Positions 20,339 through 20,465 of a DNA stretch of 20,465 nucleotides are shown here, piece after piece. The position numbers and the translations under genes were made by a program. The notes beneath the pieces are model-generated. The model did no database searches and was not told where the DNA came from. It saw only the letters and a program-made list of their open reading frames with translations. Positions within the stretch are counted from its first letter, which is position 1. Each line of letters begins with the position of its first letter. This DNA is from Nymphaea colorata (lineage: Eukaryota; Streptophyta; Magnoliopsida; Nymphaeales; Nymphaeaceae), in assembly GCF_008831285.2 (NCBI RefSeq), contig NW_022205067.1, positions 25,001-45,465 of the forward strand. Direction: 5' to 3'.

Positions 20339-20465
20339 TCAAGCGTTCGGATAGTTAGGCTCACGCTCGGATTAGTCTGGATCAAGCTGGTGAGCCTCGC
20401 AATAGGTTCTAGAACCCTTGAGTTCCACCTGGTTCGAGCACTCTTTCGACCTAGTTGCTCCTCCC
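20339..20465 (-). pseudogene. LTR-encoded C-terminal tail of gag-pol, third copy, frameshifted and cut by window
   Basis: This stretch corresponds to the last codons of gag-pol as found at 1576-1700 and 10962-11090. Several one-base losses relative to those copies shift the frame repeatedly: in the run before the stop, near the Leu-Glu-Pro codons and in the Ser-Glu-Arg codons. It is the right LTR's copy of the coding tail. It would belong to a further unit if the array continues beyond 20465. The frameshifts may be sequencing errors, because one-base deletions are dense in this part of the window. Confidence 0.6.

Larger units (their letters stand above)
7375..20465 (-). mobile_element. Ty3/Gypsy chromovirus LTR retrotransposon, copy 2 (right LTR cut by window)
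   Basis: This is a second unit of the same family, also on the minus strand. The right LTR (16752-20465, truncated by the window) is its 5' LTR, and the middle LTR (7375-11256) is its 3' LTR. The internal region is nearly identical to copy 1 along its whole length. Its gag-pol is broken by a TGA, a one-base deletion and a TAG. Compared with copy 1, its leader lacks one unit of an 8-bp tandem repeat and its 3' LTR lacks 33 bp. No target-site duplication or host sequence separates it from copy 1, which supports array formation by LTR-LTR recombination. Confidence 0.93.
16752..20465 (-). repeat. Right LTR, partial (5' LTR of copy 2)
   Basis: This is the third LTR copy. It begins TGTTAGGATC two bases beyond the copy 2 primer-binding site and is cut by the window about 180 bases before its expected end. 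It keeps the 33-bp hairpin segment missing from the middle LTR. From 16752 to about 17300 it is colinear with the middle LTR without net length change. After that it carries many one-base deletions and one deletion of about 10 bp near 17900. These indels break small reading frames and known motifs, such as the G-box near 18780 and the palindrome near 18050, and may be sequence errors. Confidence 0.85.

Noticed and set aside
1-20465. tRNA, rRNA or other structured RNA genes, and bacterial systems
   Set aside because: The only tRNA-like match is the 12-base primer-binding site; no cloverleaf, rRNA segment, CRISPR array or prokaryotic operon was seen.

Overview
The window is almost entirely one kind of DNA: a tandem array of a long Ty3/Gypsy LTR retrotransposon with a chromodomain-type integrase (a chromovirus), lying on the minus strand. 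No host gene is recognisable. A plant nuclear genome is the best fit. The evidence is the plant-type Ty3 gag-pol order (Gag, protease, RT, RNase H, integrase, chromodomain), a primer-binding site matching the 3' end of initiator tRNA-Met, GTAAGT and pyrimidine-CAG splice-like sites, and clusters of WRKY-type (TTGAC) and G-box (CACGTG) motifs in the LTR. I cannot name the species or the exact chromovirus lineage.

Layout from left to right on the plus strand: partial LTR (1-1870); internal region of copy 1 (1871-7374); complete shared LTR (7375-11256, about 3.9 kb); internal region of copy 2 (11257-16751); and a right LTR cut by the window end (16752-20465). The repeat period is about 9.4 kb. 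The order is LTR-internal-LTR-internal-LTR, with one LTR between the two internal regions and no sequence between units. That is the product expected from recombination between LTRs rather than from two separate insertions.

Each internal region carries one long gag-pol frame of about 1724 codons. Copy 1 has a single in-frame TAG between the integrase zinc-binding domain and its catalytic core, plus changes at conserved RT and RNase H residues. Copy 2 has a TGA early in gag, a one-base deletion shortly after it, and a TAG two codons before the catalytic Glu of integrase. The lesions are different, so the copies decayed independently. Both copies share an unusual protease motif, Asp-Asn-Gly.

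Two architectural points deserve attention. First, the best polypurine tract and the TGTTA/TAACA ends place the start of the LTR inside the gag-pol frame, so about 97 C-terminal residues after the chromodomain are encoded by the LTR. Second, a TATA-like site followed by a pyrimidine-rich leader, a strong GTAAGT donor inside the LTR and a strong pyrimidine-CAG acceptor about 34 bases before the gag ATG suggest a leader intron of about 3.6 kb. It would remove most of the LTR and the primer-binding site from the translated mRNA. The LTR also holds a dense W-box cluster (13 TTGAC cores in about 360 bp) beside a group of G-boxes.

From about 17.3 kb to the right end, single-base deletions relative to the other copies become frequent. 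This looks more like uncorrected long-read sequence than biology, so frames there should not be trusted.
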